Assembly (NCBI GenBank): GCA_007844125.1
Contig: CM017572.1
Coordinates: 39,061,397-39,125,396 of the forward strand
Source of the DNA: Sinonovacula constricta
Lineage: Eukaryota > Mollusca > Bivalvia > Cardiida > Solecurtidae
Length of the DNA stretch: 64,000 nt
Reading direction: 5' to 3'
The notes below the pieces were generated by a model that worked only from the letters and a program-made list of their open reading frames with translations, searched no databases and was not told the origin of the DNA. Below, piece by piece: positions 23,829-35,155 of this stretch. Numbering within the stretch: the first letter of the stretch is position 1; the number at the start of each line of letters is the position of its first letter. Made by a program: the position numbers and the translations under genes.

Positions 23829-24204
23829 TTAAGGTGATACCCGTCAGCTTGCCTATATCAAATACATGTATCAATATCTCTAAATGCTTTGGGGAATTTG
23901 TTATAAATTTCTATATTAACTCATACTTAAATCTAAGTATATACGATTTTGAACATTGTGTTGTTGGAAAGAAATTATCGCGAAAAATACCACTCTAGTC
24001 ATTCTTTCCAAATCAATGAATAAGCACGCCAAGATAGGAAATACATGCTTGCTATGACGTGTGTAGGAAATACATGCTTGCTATGGCGTGTGTGAATTAA
24101 TGCTAAACATCAATCATGGCATGTTGCATAAGCTATTCATCTTACAATGATTATTTGGTTATTTGAGAAAAAAATTGGTTCTAACTGTCGGATACCACCT
24201 TTAA
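23829..24204. mobile_element. MITE family M2, copy in the A/B intergenic region
   Basis: The left end TTAA|GGTGATACCCGTCAG and the right end CTGTCGGATACCACCT|TTAA are inverted copies with some drift. No coding capacity. Inside, a 29-bp unit with GGAAATACATGCTTGCTATG is tandemly doubled at 24,037-24,093. Confidence 0.65.
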
Positions 24205-25689
24205 AGCACCTGCAAGCACAGATGAGCTTTTGGCACATGTTAGTATTGAGGACCACATTTTACTAGAAGATAATGCAGTGGAACACCCGTTTTTATTACA
24301 TTTTTCTCATTCCTTTCCGCTAGTCATTGAGTGATATTCCCTAACGGCGTTGTTCATTCATAAATCTGCATTTTGTTACCATCATTACACAATAAAATCT
24401 GAACATCTACTTTAAACATAAAACAAAAACGATGTTAACATTTGAAGCGTTTCTAGTTTCCTTCTACATAATATTTATTTCTGTACACGCATCACTTTTT
24501 TCACTGGCATGAAGACTGGCCGCGGGTAATCAAAATCATGCATCCTTCGTGCTTCCGAAATTCAGCATTCTCGAAACTCTGGACGCAAGCGACACTGCCC
24601 AAAAAATCATCAACGTCATTTTACCGCAGGACATGGATGACCTACAACAGCACAGTCCATCTATTTATCTAAGGTGCACTTTTAAACCAGTGTTCAATGA
24701 ACAACAATCAAACTACCGTTGGAATTTATTGATTTATTGTATTCTATCGGTCATGTTGCCACGCCGTACGGCTGCATTCTGCTCTGATCTAAATAATTAG
24801 ATTTCAAATATGAAGATTTCCTTTGGGGCTCGTGAAAACGTCAGTTAAAGGTAAGTTGGAGTTGTCAGTCTTCATTTTTATTATTATTATTTCATAATAA
24901 TTTGATTGATGTCCCCCCACAAACAAAAGTAAAATTGTTTTTCAACTGGTATATTATGAACCGTGAACCGTAGCACATACCTGTTATAGATGTGCATCTT
25001 GATTAATGCTTAATTCAACAGTGCAGTTTGTTAATTTACTTAAAGAAAACAAAATGAAACTTTGAAGTGTTCAGAATTTTACAGCAGTTCTCTTCTGCAT
25101 ATTTTACGTAATTTCGTATGAGGCAAGCTTGATACAGGAGTTGGATTGATGATAGCATTTCACAGATGTTAAGGTCGATGATTCATTGATCGGTGCATTT
25201 TAATCATAGACATAACAGCGTATGTCATTTATATGTTTATAACGCTGGCCATATCTATTCTAAATATCAGCTTTAACGAGAGAAAAATAATACAATCATA
25301 AAAGAGTAGGAACTGGGCCAACAAGGTCGTAGACCGAAGCTCTCATTAAACCGGTTAATCGCAATCTATTGAGATTTTTTGGACGTTGATGGATTTGTAA
25401 AATTGGAATTTAAATTATGTGTTTATTCAGAAGTGCACTTTCAATACAGTTTTGGCAGTTGATAAAGGTACATGCTGTTCTTAATTTAGCGTAAATGTTA
25501 TAAAATGTTGTCGGCATCTCGTTGTTATCTGAAATATACAACTTCTGACGGATCAGAGTTCGCTGTATGCAGTAGTAGCATATACTGAGTTTGTAAAACA
25601 GCGAGTTTTGCATTATAATTTAACCATTTTACTAATTAAACCTTTTATTGTTCCAAATCTGAATATCACGTTCAGAAAAATAAAAATGA
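24205..25689. other. A/B intergenic region, no gene seen
   Basis: A 83-codon plus frame (24549-24800) and shorter frames lack motifs. AT-rich sequence with no recognised element. Confidence 0.4.
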
Positions 25690-26010
25690 CAAAGTGGGCG
25701 TGTGTTTTTTCAATGACGTCACTACTTTATAACATATCAAAGAAAAGTCAACGCTTGGATTTTTTTACTCAAATAGATTGGTTTTCTTTTCATTGTTTGT
25801 ATTTGAGAAACCAATCAGGAAGTGCGAGTTTAGAGCTCTGTAAAGCCGGTTTAAGCACCCAAGTCTGTCCATATTGCCGACTGACCGTTCCAAGGAGGTA
25901 ACTGTCAGGTTGCTCCTTTTGTTAAATGACTTGACAGATTTGTTCTTACCTTTACATTTGGCTTGCATGTAAATACATTTGTCCTGTGCCTTTCTAAATG
26001 TTCTTAAAAG
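25690..26010 (+). repeat. R1 family, copy 2
   Basis: Near-complete parallel to the copy at 11,870: TCAAATAGATTGGTTTTCTT, GAGCTCTGTAAAGCCGGTTT, AAGCACCCAAGTC, TTGCCGACTGACCGTTCC, GGTAACTG, TTTACATTTGGCTTGCATGT and TGTGCCTTT. Confidence 0.8.
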
Positions 26011-26699
26011 TTACAAATATATTACATATTTTTTTGAAAATTATATATATAAACGTAACGCTGTCGTTCAAAACTATGGGAAAAAAAACTGTATTTTGAA
26101 GTAGCGCCCATATCAACTAGCAAGCGGAACAACCAAATGATAAGAAGGTAGCCGGTATGGTTAAATAGGCCTTTTAAAAAAATCAAAGTCATAGTATTTA
26201 ATTTGCTAAGTGAAACGTATGAATAAATAAAAAAGTTATACTAAATGGCTTATCGAAAGAAAGAAATCAGGTTGATTATACATATTAATAACGGTTAATT
26301 AACATCTTTCACTTGCATGTTCATTAAAACAAATTTATAGAATTTATATGGGTTTTTTTTATTTGCAGGCGCACATTTGTTAAACATTTTCAATTAATAC
26401 ACTGAAATTTAAGAAATACGCCCCCTCATCAGTTTGCAAAAGCAGTAGCCTAAAGATGAGACTACGTATAATTCTGTCATAAATAAAAACAACTTTCTTA
26501 TAACAATCCAATTCCATGATCGTCCCAAATTTTGTTTGCTTTGAACCTGAACCATTTTAAAAAATTCCACTCAGGTGCACTTAAATAAGGAACATAAAAA
26601 TATGAAAATATCCAATAGAAATGCCACAAACATTAAACTTTGAAGTACCACTAAACAAAAACACTGCATATAAGTTAATATAAACATGGCAAACACTGA
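26011..26699. other. A/B intergenic region, no gene seen
   Basis: AT-rich; nothing recognised. Confidence 0.4.
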
Positions 26700-26766
26700 G
26701 ACATTCTGTCAGTAACCGCCATGGAAGGGTCAGTCGGCAAAAAGACCGACTGTTATGCTTAAACCT
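26700..26766 (-). repeat. R1 family fragment
   Basis: The minus strand reads CCAGGTTTAAGCATAACAGT, then CGGTC, TTGCCGACTGACCCTTCC and GGCGGTTACTG. CAGTCGG and CCGACTG form a hairpin as in the other R1 copies. Confidence 0.7.
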
Positions 26767-26830
26767 GGTTTGTTTATGTTTATTTGATTTATCGTCCCAC
26801 CAACAGTATTTCAGTTATCCGGAGACAGTA
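26767..26830 (-). repeat. S1 SINE 3' fragment
   Basis: TTTATTTGATTTATCGTCCC, then ACCAACAGTATTTCAGTTAT and CCGGAGAC match the 3' end of the S1 SINEs. The rest is missing. Confidence 0.7.
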
Positions 26831-27310
26831 AACCTGGTTGTAAATCGCCCCAACTGTATATGCGATGCGTACGGACGCATAATAACTTCGTAAGACTTAA
26901 CTATATTACTATGTTTTAACTCAAATCTTCATATGGAAACCCACTGTAAGTGACTTCGAATTCGGGTTCTGCCCCAAAACATTTCCATCCTTTGATGTCA
27001 TTTATGGATATAAAAGAAGATCACGCAGTAAATCAAATAAAAAACACCATAATATGATGTAATTCTCTCACTGAGAACTTTGATAAAGCCTATGTATTTT
27101 AATAAATATGACAAAAAGGTAATAGGGTTCTCTACTTTTTCTTTTCTTTGTTCATTAGAAAAAGTTGTGTTTTTTTTAAATGCATCATTTTCCACCTTAA
27201 CAATAATTACCTTCGTAAATGCGATAAGATTTTTAGGTAAATATTTACCCTCGCGTGAATCAATCATAAATCGAGAAATTTAAGAATTGCTTAATAGAAC
27301 TGTACATTCT
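26831..27310. other. A/B intergenic region, no gene seen
   Basis: AT-rich. Two overlapping frames on opposite strands (26998-27283) have no recognisable features. Confidence 0.35.
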
Positions 27311-27540
27311 AGCAAAGAAGTAACACCCGTCTTCTGCGATATCCCAAAAGCCTTTGATAGAATTTGGCATAAGGATCTTTTATATTAACTGAAGGTATCA
27401 AGAGAACTGATCTGCAGTTTTAATACATCGAACTCGATGAAAGATTCTCCAAGGTGTTATCTCCGAATCTGTTTATGTTATATATAGCAGGTGTTCGTCA
27501 AGATTCAACATTAGGTCCTCTCTGAATTTACTTCATATTA
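27311..27540 (+). pseudogene. Non-LTR retrotransposon reverse-transcriptase fragment
   Basis: VFCDIPKAFDRIWHKDLLY is the catalytic motif A region of LINE-type reverse transcriptases (usual form CDxSKAFDRVWHxGLLxKL). About 130 bp on, in another frame, AGVRQDSTLGPL matches the conserved AGVPQGSVLGPL block. Stops (TAA after LLY, TGA after GPL) and the frame change show it is dead. Confidence 0.75.
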
Positions 27541-29015
27541 AATTAGTATTATTAATATTCAAATATAAATATAAATAAATTCTCATGACACGAGTCTAAT
27601 TTTAAACATCAACACTCCATTCAATGCATCAGTTGCATTTACGAATGACTGAAGTCACAAGTTGGGCTGACATGTGACTGGTTAGTTTTTATCCCCTAAA
27701 CACTTTTTCGAAGAAATGACAACCTGTGAACCAGCCTTATTAATATGTAGAATCCACCAATTTTTATTTCTTTCGGTTAGCCATTCAGTATAACTCTTTG
27801 TTTTTATTATTTTAATTGTTTACAAATTATATCATATTCCTGATACAGTATTATCTATTAAATCATTTTTCTGTTTACCTTTTTTTCATCATTAGTAATT
27901 TATTTACTTAATACTAATTACTTACCTTTTAATACTGTTTAATATTTAGCTTATTTTTATAATCCGGGGTCGGACCCTTAATATCCTCCTATGATATGAA
28001 AATCGCAGATTTCCAAACACAAGTTCGGCGAGTACACAATCATGACAATGAATCAAACATTTATATTTACTGTGCTTAAATTTCAGGCGGTTGCCATGGC
28101 CTGTTTTACTTCATATACTGTAAAATAATAATAATAATAATAAAACATTTTTTTCTGCATATTATACCTTTCCAGTAGCAACCTTTGGCAGGTAATTTGG
28201 GGTCTGATTGAACACATTTTCTGTAGGCTGTTTCTTTTTCCGGAGTCTCCCGAGTAGCTACGACAAGAACTGAAAACTTGTATTGGTTATTGCACTTAAA
28301 AAGCGCTTCCTATCATGGATTTTTTTATTAAAACAGAATCAGAACTTTAACAAACAGCTAGTTCGCAAATTCAGAGAAGTGATATTTTAATATGGAACAG
28401 AGTTGTCGAAAAAAAGATCAAGATAAGTAGCAGGGATTAATTTTATAATAAATTTATATATATGATGTTGCCTATAAAGTGTAAAGTAAAACAGTACAGG
28501 TACATATTTGATAAGAAAATAATCTCTTCTTAGTTCTAACGACACTGTGAAGCCTATATACGACCTAATTATTGAGATAGTAATTGGAGCGTTAATAATA
28601 CATAATTAATATATAAATGCTTTGAATTTAGGATATATTAATTGATCCTTTATGCGTAAATTCGAACTTTATTACTGTGAATTGTCAAAGATGAATCCCC
28701 TTTCAATTCACATGAGGAATTAAATATTACATAATTATAAGATACCTCGGGAGCTACAATAATTTCAGACACACTTCAGCAGCAGCGCGTTCTTCATACT
28801 GCATTAATAAATAACTGTTTTATGATTTGGTCTCGGAAATATGCAGATTAATTAGATGCCAAAGTAAAATGCCCAGTGTTCGCAAATGATAATGATAGGT
28901 TACGAACCCATATTGCTGGATCAGTTTCGGAAAAATTCGATGAGAAAACACTTGAGATGGTTATATTTTTATTATAGAAAAGATCCAAAATTTATACAAC
29001 AGACAATTTCACAAA
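27541..29015. other. Shared upstream region of genes A and B (B side)
   Basis: No gene seen. A short ATAATA run lies at 28,125-28,142. A possible small 5' exon (TTTCCAG|TAGCAACCTTTGGCAG|GTAATT, 28,168-28,193) and an AT-rich TATATTTTTATTATAG at 28,962-28,977 may belong to the 5' end of gene B; both are speculative. Confidence 0.3.
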
Positions 29016-29333
29016 ATGACAATGACACTTTTACAGATAGCAGGAGGAATAACTAACATTTTAATTATAATTTGTATTCCTGTTGCGTGGAGTTGCTCCG
29101 CCGAGATCGAAACGTTCCAAGCAGGCGTTTGTTTTCACGGCAATCGTGATCTCGAACTTTCGGAAATCACGTATTCACAATGCGTTGACGAGTGTCGAGC
29201 CCGCGTGATATGTGACGCCATATCATTGCACGTAACGTCACACTACTGTCGTCTGCACGTGGACAGTGATGCTACTAAAGTGGACTGCGAAAGGGAAGGA
29301 TTTGTGTATTCAACGAAATCGTCATGGCAACAG
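29016..29333 (+). CDS. Gene B first coding exon: signal peptide and PAN/apple-like domain
   Basis: The ATG at 29016 opens MTMTLLQIAGGITNILIIIC, a signal peptide, then the PAN-like part: EIETFQAGVCFHGNRDLELS, TYSQCVDECRARVICDAISL, HYCRLHVDSDATKVDCE and GFVYSTKSSWQQ. The donor CAACAG|GTTCAG ends the exon in phase 0 after 106 codons. The frame runs only three more codons into the intron. Paralogue of 21630-21932; the product is probably secreted and disulfide-rich. Confidence 0.87.
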
Positions 29334-29907
29334 GTTCAGTGATATTTATTTTATTGTATTTGGTATTTACTGTTTTTCAACTCTTTACCTACTAGACGTG
29401 TTAATAACCAATCATATTGAAAAATCTGTTATTCATCCATGTTAGGAATTATTTTTTTCCCTTAATCTACCAATATCTAAATATTCGGTACATTAATCTT
29501 ATTTATAGTAAGGGAGTTTGCAATGTTACATTGTAATGTCTGTTTCTAAAATAAATATAACTATTAATGTTATGTTATTGGAAAGAACTAAACGTAAAAG
29601 GGCTTCACAAGCCGCTTATGCTACATGATAACATATATAGCAGAATGTGAAATATTTACAGGAGGTGATTTATCCGCATTGGAAACATTATGGGAGGGTG
29701 TTTGTCTACCTTTGCTAAAATAAGCAGGAAGAATTTTGTTACCGAAATATTTTGTCAGTATTCCGATTTTAGTTTTAACCAAGTGTTAAAGAGTTATATA
29801 TCGATTGCAAAAAAACAACAACAAGGGAAGATATATTGCTAGGTTGGGTGTTATTTTATAATTTAGTGATCTACAGCTATAGGAGGCAACCTGTGTAGCA
29901 ATAGTAC
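29334..29907. other. Intron of gene B, no gene seen
   Basis: AT-rich; nothing recognised. Confidence 0.4.
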
Positions 29908-30330
29908 TTAAAGGTGGTATCCGACAGTTTGAACCAAAAATATTGTATTAAGCATCATAATAAACCATTGTTACCTGAACAGATCTCACAAACTATGTTT
30001 ATTAATGTCCTACACCTATCTAACAAGTGAACCATAACGCCACAATCGCCATTTCCTATCTGAGCCATGCTGTACAGTAAGCTATTTAAAACTAAAAAAA
30101 CTACGTGACCACTTACGTTTTAGATCATCCACGTCATACGCTGTGACGTCGATGTCTATTATTACCAGGAATCTCAATTGTTGTTATTTATAGATTTGAA
30201 AAGAATGAACATTTAAGTATTTATTAACGAGTTTTATTGTCCTAAAATAAAGATACTATTGAAAATCATCTGAAAAATGATTATTTTTCTGCAGAAATCA
30301 TATACAAAAACCCCAAACAATTTGTGCAGT
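29908..30330. mobile_element. MITE family M2, copy in gene B intron
   Basis: The left end is intact: TTAA|AGGTGGTATCCGACAG at 29908. The body matches the 45,855 copy in patches (TGTTACCTGAA, TTTCCTATCTGAGCCA, TTTATAGATT, AAGAATGAACATTT). The right inverted end is not recognisable. Confidence 0.7.
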
Positions 30331-30840
30331 TTCCGTTGGCTAAAGAATGTTGCTGTTTCAAACATTTAAACACAGCTACAATATGCTTTGTCAATTTTAA
30401 TAATGATTTGTTATTGTTTTCATAAACCCAAATGAGCAGAGTACTGGAACACGACGGTAGTTTGAAGATGTGTGCACAATCTATTATATTTTGGTCCAAG
30501 TTTTAATAAACGCTTTGCTTGCTTGATGTGTTGAAACACCAAACTCTACATCGAAATTGTGTACAACATGTTCTCGAACACCCAACAGAAATCTAAATTC
30601 AGGCAATATTAATGCATATCTGTTAAGTATAAAAGCCGACGATACTGCAATGGCTGTTCGCTGAAAAATTGCGCTAAGATAGAATATAGTTTTTTTTATT
30701 ATTATTATTATTTTCTTCCCAACATATGAAAACGACGATCGATTGGAAAACGAAGCTACAAATGTAATCTAATCGTATTTTACGTTCCAACTCGAAGGGG
30801 AGTAAGTCATTGCCTATTTCGGCATATATTTGGAAGAACA
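30331..30840. other. Intron of gene B, no gene seen
   Basis: AT-rich, with a short ATTATT run near 30,697. Nothing else recognised. Confidence 0.35.
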
Positions 30841-30874
30841 AGAGAGACAGGGAGAAAGACAGAGAGAGAGAGAG

Positions 30875-30905
<31 letters not shown>

Positions 30906-30952
30906 GAGAGAGACACAGAGAGAGAGACAGACAGAGAGACAGACAGAGAGTT
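30841..30952. repeat. GAGA/CACA microsatellite
   Basis: Runs of GAGAGA, then ACACAC, then GAGACAGA. Overlapping frames on both strands here are low-complexity artefacts. Confidence 0.95.
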
Positions 30953-31102
30953 AAGTACAAAGTTATGTTGCTAAACTTTTATGTCTTTCCAATTTCAGAC
31001 ATTCAGTTTAATAAAACCATGAAAAACTATTAACGTCTTGTCCAGATACACTTCAGAAAATTAATCTCCGACAGTTTATAACATTCCCCGACCCCACATC
31101 CG

Positions 31103-31151
<49 letters not shown>

Positions 31152-31157
31152 ACACAC
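31103..31157. repeat. 35-nt poly-C run followed by CA repeat
   Basis: C run at 31103-31137, then ACACAC to 31157. Lengths in such tracts are often uncertain in assemblies. Confidence 0.9.
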
Positions 31158-31325
31158 CCAACCCCACCCCTTCGGCTAATGCTTATGCCTGCTAATGTAT
31201 GCGTTAAACATTAAATATTACAAGTGTGCCCCATTCTTCAATATCTAATTTTGTTATAAGAGCACTTCGTTTGTCAGATTTTTAATAAGATATTAATATT
31301 AATTAAAAAAAAATATCTTTTTCAG

Positions 31326-31398
31326 CAACAAACGAATGGATGTGTCTGCGGCATCACCCAATCCTGTGACCGCCAAACGTTAACATGCCAGACAAATG
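31326..31398 (+). CDS. Gene B 73-nt exon: four-cysteine mini-module
   Basis: Acceptor ATCTTTTTCAG at 31315-31325, exon start CAACAAACGAATGGA. It codes for QQTNGCVCGITQSCDRQTLT followed by CQTN and one base; the donor is G|GTCGGC, a weak match to consensus. Phase 0 in, 1 out, joining PAN to CCP and creating Glu-Cys across the junction, as in gene A. Length and cysteine spacing (C-x-C-x5-C-x6-C) equal those of the gene A exon at 17470-17542. Too short to be found by ORF length; the paralogue is the evidence. Confidence 0.82.
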
Positions 31399-31897
31399 GT
31401 CGGCCTTTTTTAAATACATTACCTTTAATATTGACATTTATTCCTAAACATGGTGGATCGATTTTATTATATTGGCAAACTGTATTTCTTTCGCATAGTC
31501 GGTAATGTTATTTGTTTTATTGTTGCGATTGGCATTCTGGATCATTGACCATGTCACTGAAAAGAAAACTTAACTCTTAACTCATAACCTTGTTACAACT
31601 GTATAACTGTATTAAAATCACAAATGGTAATTGTTTAAAGAATTACCAACGCTGTGTAATTTATCGATGAACTTGTAATATTGAGATTCAGTATCTATTC
31701 TATATATAATTCTATGTCTAATTAAAAAGGGATTTCGATGCACTTTAAGTTCAATGTATATTTTAATAAGATTACCCAAATAGCCCATAAATATGAACTT
31801 GGATGAGGAAAGACAATGTAAATATGGGTGTTTGTTAATATGGATCATTCAAATAAATATTATAACACATATATAATTCACATACATTTCATTTTAG
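31399..31897. other. Intron of gene B, no gene seen
   Basis: The intron between the 73-nt exon and the CCP exon ends in a CATTTCATTTTAG acceptor. Nothing else recognised. Confidence 0.4.
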
Positions 31898-32065
31898 AAT
31901 GCGATCCGGCGCCGAACGTCCCCAACACGGCGATGTTAGGAACTCTCCGACATATTGGAGCTAACGTGAGTTATCAATGTAATGACGCCTACAGCATTTC
32001 CGGTCCGACGACAGTTACCTGTCTCAGAAGTGGATTATGGAGTACCCTACCTACGTGTTTACATA
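31898..32065 (+). CDS. Gene B exon: CCP (sushi) domain
   Basis: A 168-nt exon, phase 1 to 1. The peptide after the junction Glu is CDPAPNVPNTAMLGTLRHIG, ANVSYQCNDAYS, TVTCLRSGLW and LPTCLH: four cysteines, HIG..VSYQC and a Gly-x-Trp before the last Cys. The donor is A|GTAGGT at 32066. Its closest partner in gene A is CCP1 (both start AATGC after the acceptor). Confidence 0.88.
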
Positions 32066-32348
32066 GTAGGTTTGTTTGTTGTTTTTTTTGTCCGTTTGTC
32101 AGCTGTTTGATAATCTGTTTTGTTAATCTGTTAGTTTGAATATCAATTTATCATATATTTGTAAAACATCTATGTGAGAATAAATAAGATATATTGTATT
32201 ATGAAAAAATATTCTGTACTTCTAAAAAAAGCACACTGCGTGACCGCTTCTTCGAATATAGCAATTTGATCTTACCTGTTGCACGTCCGATATTATACAC
32301 AAATGATAAAAGGTGCGTGAAGTTACCACAGCGTTCGTTATTCGACAT

Positions 32349-34420
32349 AGCACAACATTCAACATCATGCTGTCACAGCATTCTGTACTTCATTCAGTTC
32401 GACATTCAAATTCAATAATCTGAATGTCGTGATGGCATTACATTCGGCACGACATTCAGCTCAACATTCAAATTCAATAATCTGAATGTCGTGATGGCAT
32501 TACATTCGGCACGACATTCAGCTCAACATTCAAATTCAATAATCTGAATGTCGTGATGGCATTACATTCGGCACGACATTCAGCTCAACATTCAAATTCA
32601 ATAATCTGAATGCCGTGATGGCATTACATTCGGCACGACATTCAGCTCAACATTCAAATTCAATAATCTGAATGTCGTGATGGCATTACATTCGGCACGA
32701 CATTCAGCTCAACATTCAAATTTAATAATCTGAATGTCGTGATGGCATTACATTCGGCACGACATTCAGCTCAACATTCAAATTCAATAATCTGAATGCC
32801 GTGATGGCATTACATTCGGCACGACATTCAGCTCGACATTCAAATTCAATAATCTGAATGCCGTGATGGCATTACATTCGGCACGACATTCAGCTCAACA
32901 TTTAAATTCAATAATCTGAATGCCGTGATGGCATTACATTCGGCACGACATTCAGCTCAACATTTAAATTCAATAATCTGAATGTCGTGATGGCATTACA
33001 TTCGGCACGACATTCAGCTCGACATTCAAATTCAATAATCTGAATGTCGTGATGGCATTACATTCGGCACGACATTCAGCTCGACATTCAAATTCAATAA
33101 TCTGAATGCCGTGATGGCATTACATTCGGCACGACATTCAGCTCAACATTCAAATTCAATAATCTGAATGTCGTGATGGCATTACATTCGGCACGACATT
33201 CAGCTCAACATTCAAATTCAATAATCTGAATGTCGTGATGGCATTACATTCGGCACGACATGCAGCTCGACATTCAAATTCAATAATCTGAATGTCGTGA
33301 TGGCATTACATTCGGCACGACATTCAGCTCAACATTCAAATTCAATAATCTGAATGTCGTGATGGCATTACATTCGGCACGACATTCAGCTCAACATTCA
33401 AATTCAATAATCTGAATGTCGTGATGGCATTACATTCGGCACGACATTCAGCTAAACATTCAAATTCAATAATCTGAATGTCGTGATGGCATTACATTCG
33501 GCACGACATTCAGCTCAACATTCAAATTCAATAATCTGAATGTCGTGATGGCATTACATTCGGCACGACATTCAGCTCAACATTCAAATTCAATAATCTG
33601 AATGTCGTGATGGCATTACATTCGGCACGACATTCAGCTCAACATTCAAATTCAATAATCTGAATGTCGTGATGGCATTACATTCGGCACGACATTCAGC
33701 TCAACATTCAAATTCAATAATCTGAATGTCGTGATGGCATTACATTCGGCACGACATTCAGCTCGACATTCAAATTCAATAATCTGAATGTCGTGATGGC
33801 ATTACATTCGGCACGACATTCAGCTCGACATTCAAATTCAATAATCTGAATGCCGTGATGGCATTACATTCGGCACGACATTCAGCTCAACATTCAAATT
33901 CAATAATCTGAATGTCGTGATGGCATTACATTCGGCACGACATTCAGCTCGACATTCAAATTCAATAATCTGAATGTCGTGATGGCATTACATTCGGCAC
34001 GACATTCAGCTCAACATTCAAATTCAATAATCTGAATGTCGTGATGGCATTACATTCGGCACGACATTCAGCTCAACATTCAAATTCAATAATCTGAATG
34101 TCGTGATGGCATTACATTCGGCACGACATTCAGCTCGACACATTCAAATTCAATAATCTGAATGTCGTGATGGCATTACATTCGGCACGACATTCAGCTC
34201 AACATTCAAATTCAATAATCTGAATGTCGTGATGGCATTACATTCGGCACGACATTCAGCTCAACATTCAAATTCAATAATCTGAATGTCGTGATGGCAT
34301 TACATTCGGCACGACATGCAGCTCAACATTCAAATTCAATAATCTGAATGCCGTGATGGCATTACATTCGGAACGACATTCAGCTCAACATTTAAATTCA
34401 CTTCGTTTAAATGTTGTGCT
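32349..34420. repeat. 62-bp hairpin satellite, 32 monomers, in an inverted-repeat frame
   Basis: Monomers begin AATCTGAATGTCGTGATGGC and have an exact 62-bp period, from 32,417 to about 34,400, apart from a 2-bp CA insertion near 34,140. Each holds perfect 12-bp arms CTGAATGTCGTG and CACGACATTCAG around a 16-nt loop; a second, shorter pair (ACATTCA and TGAATGT) spans the monomer junction. About seven monomers have a T-to-C change that mismatches one stem position; others alternate CAACATTC and CGACATTC. The array is bracketed by AGCACAACATT (32,349) and AATGTTGTGCT (34,410). It fills part of the CCP-to-lectin intron of gene B. Non-coding. Confidence 0.95.
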
Positions 34421-34444
34421 GGCACGATAATCGGTTTTGGCTCT

Positions 34445-34680
34445 GTAGTAGAGCTCTGTAAAACCGGTTTATGCACTCGAGTCAGCCCATATTGCCGACT
34501 GACCGTTCCAAGGCGGTAACTATGGGTTTGCTCTTTTTGTTAAATGAATCTTCCCAGGTCTGTTCTTACCTTTACATTTGTCTTGCATGTGAAAACTCTT
34601 GTCCTGTGCCTTTTAAAATTTTGATACATGTTGCAATGCTCAAAGTTTTTATATATTCTTATTCATGATTACAACAAAGT
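34445..34680 (+). repeat. R1 family, copy 3
   Basis: GAGCTCTGTAAAACCGGTTT, ATGCACTCGAGTCAG, TTGCCGACTGACCGTTCC, TTTACATTTGTCTTGCATGT, TGTGCCTTTTAAAAT and TTGCAATGCTCA. It starts just right of the satellite, which may have expanded inside or beside it. Confidence 0.8.
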
Positions 34681-34984
34681 TACTTGTCAGAGTTGCGGTC
34701 GTACCATTCTCCCCGTACATGCTATCTATGTTGTGATTTAAAACATTCGATAAGGATTGAGACGTGTATTCCCTTTGATAGACTTTAGACTTTGGCTCCT
34801 TAATTCCACCTCACATGAACAGGATGCTACAACCATTTTCACTTCTCCGGTCATTTTATTTTCTTCATTAATTTTACTTACGATCAACAATATTCTGTGT
34901 TTGAAATAATACATCCTCTCTCTTTTCTTAATGCTATGTGGACATAACTTTTTAATGGCGTCACTACTTTCGTCATTATATATC

Positions 34985-35155
34985 ATATCAGGAAGTGCGA
35001 GGATTGAACTCTGTTAAACCGAATAAAGCAACCCAGTCGGTCCTTTTCGTCGATTGGCTTGCGTGTGACTATACTGCCCTGTGCCTTTTAAAATCTTGGT
35101 ACTTGTTGCAATGCTCATAGGACTTAGTCATACATTCTTATTCTTTAAAGTTACA
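34985..35155 (+). repeat. R1 family, copy 4 (shorter)
   Basis: ATATCAGGAAGTGCGAG, AACTCTGTTAAACCG, AGCAACCCAGTCGGTCC, TGTGCCTTTTAAAATCTTGG and TTGCAATGCTCATAGGACTT. The central hairpin part is shorter than in the other copies. Confidence 0.7.

Noticed and set aside
24549..24800. 83-codon plus-strand frame between genes A and B
   Set aside because: No recognisable domain, no paralogue, no splice sites.
30674..31033. Frames on both strands over GAGA/CACA
   Set aside because: Low-complexity microsatellite translation.
32417..34400. Hairpin repeats resembling CRISPR or a tRNA/snRNA cluster
   Set aside because: The whole 62-bp monomer is repeated with no variable spacer and no polymerase-III boxes.
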